Shown here piece after piece: positions 59,166-64,000 of a stretch of 64,000 bases of DNA. The position numbers were made by a program, and so were the translations under genes. Source of the stretch: Arabidopsis thaliana (lineage: Eukaryota; Streptophyta; Magnoliopsida; Brassicales; Brassicaceae); assembly GCF_000001735.4 (NCBI RefSeq), contig NC_003070.9, positions 27,513,971 to 27,577,970 on the forward strand, written 5' to 3'. The notes under the pieces are model-generated. The model saw only the letters and a list, made by a program, of their open reading frames with translations, made no database searches and was not told the DNA's origin. Every line of letters starts with the position of its first letter. The stretch's first letter is position 1.

Positions 59166-61303
59166 ATGGCGGAATCTGCAGGAGAATCCTATAGGCTTCT
59201 CTCTGTTTCTTCATCAACCACATTTCTTGCCTTCATAATCATCTTCTTACTTGCGGGTATAGCAAGAAGAAAGAGAAGAGCGCCTCACAGGCTGCCTCCG
59301 GGAAGCAGAGGATGGCCTTTGATCGGAGATACCTTCGCTTGGCTCAACGCCGTCGCTGGTTCTCATCCTTCAAGCTTCGTCGAGAAACAAATAAAAAAGT
59401 TCGTCTCTTTGCTATGCTCTGTTTTGTTATTAATACTCAAGAGGCCTGATAATAGTGGTTTTAATGAAATTAGGTATGGGAGGATATTCTCGTGTAGCTT
59501 GTTTGGGAAATGGGCAGTGGTATCAGCAGACCCGGATTTTAACCGGTTTATAATGCAGAACGAAGGAAAGCTATTTCAGTCAAGTTATCCAAAGTCTTTC
59601 AGGGATTTGGTTGGGAAAGATGGAGTGATCACAGTGCATGGTGATCAGCAGAGACGGCTTCACTCGATTGCATCGAGCATGATGCGTCATGACCAGCTCA
59701 AGACTCATTTTCTTGAGGTTATTCCCGTCGTTATGCTCCAGACACTGAGTAATTTCAAGGACGGTGAAGTCGTGCTTCTCCAAGATATCTGCAGAAAGGT
59801 AAGTGATTGAATATGAAGAGTAAGAAGAAGAAACCTTTTCGGAGATTTTTCTTGATTTCTGATCTTTGTTTGGTTCTGTTTTAGGTTGCCATTCATCTTA
59901 TGGTTAACCAACTTCTCGGTGTGTCGAGCGAATCAGAAGTCGATGAAATGTCTCAGCTTTTCTCTGATTTTGTTGATGGATGTCTCTCTGTTCCTATTGA
60001 CTTGCCTGGTTTCACATACAACAAAGCAATGAAGGTAAGTTTCAAACATCTGAGTCAATTATTGATTTGTGGCTTTGGAGCTTGTTTGCTGAGATTTTGT
60101 TTGTTTCTTATTCAGGCACGAAAGGAGATCATAAGGAAGATAAACAAGACGATAGAAAAGCGGTTGCAAAACAAAGCAGCATCAGATACTGCTGGTAATG
60201 GTGTACTTGGAAGATTGCTTGAAGAAGAAAGTTTACCAAACGAATCAATGGCAGATTTTATCATCAATCTACTGTTTGCCGGAAATGAAACAACCTCAAA
60301 AACAATGCTGTTTGCGGTTTACTTCCTCACTCATTGTCCTAAGGCCATGACCCAACTCCTGGTACATATAAGGCCTCTTGAATGATAAGTAAATTAGTTC
60401 CTCTTGCTTCTCTGTTGTGTTTATCTTCTGAAACGTTCTGCAAATGAGCAGGAGGAACATGATAGGCTCGCGGGTGGAATGTTAACATGGCAAGATTACA
60501 AGACAATGGACTTCACTCAATGCGTAAGTAAATTAAGAAGCTCAAGAAACTACTCTGCTTCTGATCTTAGATGATAAACCTTCACTAAATGCTTTCTTGA
60601 TTTCTCAACAGGTAATAGATGAAACACTCAGGCTTGGTGGAATTGCGATATGGCTTATGAGAGAGGCCAAAGAAGATGTCTCATATCAAGGTACGTTATT
60701 GCGTCTTTGATTATTGGTACATATATTGAGGCAGATACATGGTCTAAAAATCAACTTTTTTCGGTTCTTATGCAGATTATGTCATTCCCAAGGGATGCTT
60801 CGTAGTTCCGTTTCTCTCGGCAGTGCACTTAGACGAGAGCTATTACAAAGAAAGTCTCTCCTTCAATCCATGGCGATGGCTTGACCCTGAAACTCAGGTT
60901 TTACTTTTCGTTTGACATTGTAACATAATTTCCTAAACCTTGTATCAATCTAGAGGTTAACATTCATTGATGTGAATGCAGCAAAAGAGGAATTGGAGAA
61001 CGAGCCCTTTTTATTGCCCATTTGGTGGAGGAACTCGGTTTTGCCCAGGAGCAGAACTGGCTCGCCTTCAAATTGCTCTCTTTCTGCATTACTTCATCAC
61101 CACATATAAGTCAGTACATGTTATGCTTCTGAAGTATGTTTGTCTAAGACTCTAAATTAACTAAAATCTGATTCATTCTTATTGCCTGTTTTAGGTGGAC
61201 ACAACTTAAGGAAGATCGTATCTCCTTCTTCCCTTCGGCTCGTCTAGTGAATGGCTTCAAAATCCAGTTGAACAGACGAGACAGTGATCCTCCGAATCAA
61301 TAA
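59166..61303 (+). CDS. CYP720A1: Cytochrome P450 CYP720A1
   Basis: Nine exons keep one frame: 59166-59398, 59474-59798, 59885-60034, 60116-60361, 60452-60523, 60612-60690, 60776-60897, 60982-61109 and 61195-61303, giving 487 residues. An N-terminal membrane anchor ([13 protein letters not shown]) is followed by the hinge [14 protein letters not shown]. The I-helix oxygen motif is AGNETT, the K-helix ExxR is ETLR, the PERF-like region is NPWRW, and the haem loop is [11 protein letters not shown]. It belongs to the CYP85 clan, near brassinosteroid and terpenoid P450s. From memory it is At1g73340 and the only CYP720 in Arabidopsis; the substrate is unknown to me. All catalytic residues are intact. 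Confidence 0.93.
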
Positions 61304-61712
61304 TGAACCAACAATCTTCACCCCCTTGTAGATCTCTATGTATTGAATATATTCACTACAAAACCTTTTTTTTTGGTGTAAAAGAATCAGCACAAAACCA
61401 AGTGATTCTCTTGTAACTCCAAATTTGTATGATAGTGTTTTTAACTCCAAAGTTGCTCAGTTAAGTACTCTCTAACTCAACACTCCAGTAAAACCCACAA
61501 CAGCTAACAACCGTATGCTTTTGGAAATCATCTTCTTTAGATTCTCTGCTTCAAAGTTCAAACTCCAACTAACCCATTTGGTTTCAACAATTACAACAAG
61601 TACAGGGCTAGATGGCAAAAGATGTATTGTATCCTAAAGCTAAACTCTTGTAAGCTTTCGACAAAATAAAAAGCAAGAAGACTTATAGGAGATTGCAGGG
61701 TTATCACTCCAC

Positions 61713-63156
61713 TCAGTCTTCTTCATCTGAACTATCATATGCTAATCCCAACAAGCCTTTCGGAGCATTTTGACCTTGCCCATTGCTTTCCGTAGCTTTT
61801 CCGTCATTTCTGTCTGCGCCAGGTTTCTTCAACACTGGCATAGCTTCTTCTTTCTGCTTATCTCTGTGAACTTTTGCCTCTGTTGGACCTCTATCACTTC
61901 TAACAGGGGGAGATAAGCTTGGGCTTGATGGTGTTGAGATCTTTGGACGTTTAGGTTTAACCTCTACAACTTTCCTCAGCAAATCTTGCTGCCTAGACAT
62001 TGGAAAACACACACAAAAGTTGGTCACCGAATGAAAATCCAATTCATGGTGTGAATAAGGTGGAAAGGAAGGGATTTTCCACCTGATACCACTCTTTGGT
62101 TTGGGCTCCACACGAAGTGGCAAGGGAATAGATGCTGGAGATGAATCAGCTTGGGTTGCAGCTTTGTGATATATGGTCAAGAAAGATTACAAAAAAACAT
62201 CTAGGCAAGTATATATCAAATAACTTAGTGCTCAAAATCATGATATCTGAGCATTTAAGAAAGGATATTTTAAAGGCAGCAAAAGCCCGTTTCTCAGTTC
62301 GTCTCAGAAGACGTTCTGCATCTTCCTCTGCTTCCATCTGTTCTTTCAGATAAAGTAAATCGTCGCTATCTAAAGCTACAAGAAACTCAAGAATTATGGC
62401 CATGACACAACTACAAAAGAAGAACGAAAAACAAAAAAAGAGAGAGAGAGAGATTGGTACCGCCTCGTCCATGAAGATAGCCTCCACGTTCACCAGCAAC
62501 CTCTTGCATCTATATGCAATAACCAGAAAATGTGGCGGGGCCGTTATCCCTGCCGGGGCAAGTTATCAGAAAAGTCGAGTCCCAATATAGAGTCAAACAT
62601 AAGAATCACTTCACACACATCAATAACCACTAATGCTAACAAAGATATATATATCTAAACAACTTCACTAGCTACAACAGCAAAAAAAAAACAATCAATA
62701 AAACCACAACTTGCTCCAACGCTAAGCAAAAAAAAGAAACAAGAGCTTAATCGAATCAATAACATTTAGCATACAAACTACACTCATCAAATCACTGTAG
62801 TATACTGCAGAAAAGACCAATCAAACTCTAAGATATATACAAAGACAACCTCTCTCGCATACAATTTGTGCACAGTAAGATTGCTCAAAAGAAGATTCGG
62901 TAAGAATATTGGAGAGGACGATGCGCTAACCTTTGCAACCATTCGTTGAAAGGTGACGTCTTCATCATCAATCTTACCTTTCCCTGATTTCTTATCTGCA
63001 ACAAAAGAGCCCCGAAAGAAAGAAAAAGAAACAGAGCTCAAAAAAGGAATTCTCGAGAACCCTAGAATGAAATTAACCAATGAACCATATTCAATCAAAT
63101 GTCTCACCTTTAGGGTCAGACAGATTTGTGTATTCTTTAACTTCTCTCCCTGCCAT
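61713..63156 (-). CDS. Unknown small protein with Lys-rich middle and acidic tail
   Basis: About six exons run from the ATG at 63156 (MAGREVKEYTNLSDPK) to the TGA at 61713. Pieces in order are DKKSGKGKIDDEDVTFQRMVAK, MQEVAGERGGYLHGRG, a helical Glu/Arg-rich segment DLLYLKEQMEAEEDAERLLRRTEKRAF, AATQADSSPASIPLPLRVEPKPKSG, then QQDLLRKVVEVKPKRPK and the C-terminus KGLLGLAYDSSDEED. The ending LxGLxxYxSSDEED occurs in several nuclear eukaryotic proteins, and the helical segment may be a coiled coil. I do not recognise a family; from memory this locus is At1g73350. Exon borders in the middle are approximate. Confidence 0.7.
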
Positions 63157-64000
63157 CGTCTTCGATTCTACCTCGCTTTAATCCCGTAATCTAGTTCTTC
63201 AGATTCGATTGAAATTTCTAAGAAGATTAGGGTTCCAACGTTTTCTAGGAGTGAAGGAGACGAAGATGACGATCGAAATTGGTAATGGTTCTCTAACAAC
63301 AGGATTGGCTGTGAATTCTGATGGAGTGATTTGGTTTTTACTCTTCTCCATTGGGTTTGGGTTTACTATGAATAACTTATGGGCCTATATTTAAGCCCGT
63401 TTTAACTGAGCCCAATACTCTTCTTTTTTATTTTATAATGACTTCAATAATCATTTAATTTCTTCAATCCAAAAAAAAAAAAGAGGAGACAATTTGTCTC
63501 CCACAAATTATTAAAACAACTACAAGATAAGAATAAGAATTGCATATTGTTTAGAAGAATGAAAAAAATCATTAAATTTTGCAACAAATTACACCACTAA
63601 GAAACTTATCTCAAATTTATTTCATATGTCCCATTCATTTTTTTATATACTATAGTATCTATCCACTTAATTTACAATTCTGTAAATCATTTATGATTTT
63701 TTTTCATCATGATTCATGACGCCTTTAAGTTAAGTGCTTCACTATCAATCTATTTAACGGTCTAGTCGTAATAATTTCGATATTTCAAAATAAATATATC
63801 AGAAACACCTGTTTTTTTTTTTTTTGAAATTACTAATAGACAAAAAAAATGGCTAGCTTAGCCTTAGACAGTTAGACTAGTAACGTGAAGTTCATTGGCA
63901 CCATGGCATGGACCTAATTTAGGTAGAAAGTACCTTTACTTTACTGTTGATACATCATTAATTACGAGTTCATAATACGGATCAACCCTACACAAGACTA
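63157..64000. other. Terminal intergenic region
   Basis: The first 100 bases are the leader/promoter of the 61713-63156 gene, with GGGCC and TTAGGGTTCC words near 63225-63237 that resemble a telo-box. The rest is AT-rich with T/A runs and a short inverted repeat (GGAGACA...TGTCTCC, 63485-63501). No gene is supported. Confidence 0.45.

Noticed and set aside
63209-63394. 61-codon frame near the window end
   Set aside because: Lies in the divergent promoter of the 61713-63156 gene; short, no family match and no neighbouring exon.

Overview
The window is plant nuclear DNA and matches my recollection of the long arm of Arabidopsis thaliana chromosome 1, around locus names At1g73170 to At1g73350. 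The reasons are AT-rich intergenic DNA, short GT-AG introns, compact genes, and a gene order I recognise: a ycf45-like P-loop protein, BONSAI/APC13, eIF2A, TIP3;1, a TEX2-like SMP protein, a DUF789 protein, OCT1, a NAC-beta/BTF3 protein, NDC1, GER1, KTI1, five SCPL genes, a methyltransferase, two more Kunitz proteins and CYP720A1. Locus names come from memory. Coordinates, exon junctions and motifs were read from the sequence.

Layout. 1-7.5 kb: the 5' half of a plastid P-loop ATPase gene; a 5'-truncated LINE with perfect 16-bp target-site duplications; tail-to-tail with it the 63-codon APC13 gene BONSAI; and, divergent from that, a 13-exon eIF2A gene. 8-9.2 kb: the seed tonoplast aquaporin TIP3;1 behind an RY/ABRE-type promoter. 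9.5-16.5 kb: an SMP-domain lipid-transfer protein and a DUF789 protein on the minus strand, separated by AT-rich DNA holding degenerate tandem repeats of about 176 bp. 17-24.4 kb: 7.4 kb without a gene I can support. 24.4-32.4 kb: the OCT1 carrier, NAC-beta, the nuclear-pore protein NDC1 and the GDP-fucose synthase GER1. 33.4-55.7 kb: a tandem defence/acylation block with Kunitz inhibitor KTI1, five head-to-tail serine-carboxypeptidase-like acyltransferase-type genes, a METTL21-type methyltransferase, and two further Kunitz-fold genes. 55.7-59.1 kb: intergenic DNA carrying a 1-kb Mutator-like element with 9-bp target duplications. 59.2-63.2 kb: CYP720A1 and a small unknown acidic-tail protein. 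About 0.8 kb of AT-rich DNA closes the window.

The genes do not form one pathway. Themes that recur are tandem duplication (SCPL and Kunitz families) and insertions beside or inside genes: the LINE beside BONSAI, a retroposon-like insertion behind SCPL5, an extra intron in SCPL6, and the Mutator-like element. The least expected items are an orphan first exon of a lost sixth SCPL gene, the SCPL6-only intron with an internal foldback, and the Mutator-like element with intact target duplications. I see no prokaryotic system, CRISPR array, rRNA or tRNA that I can support.
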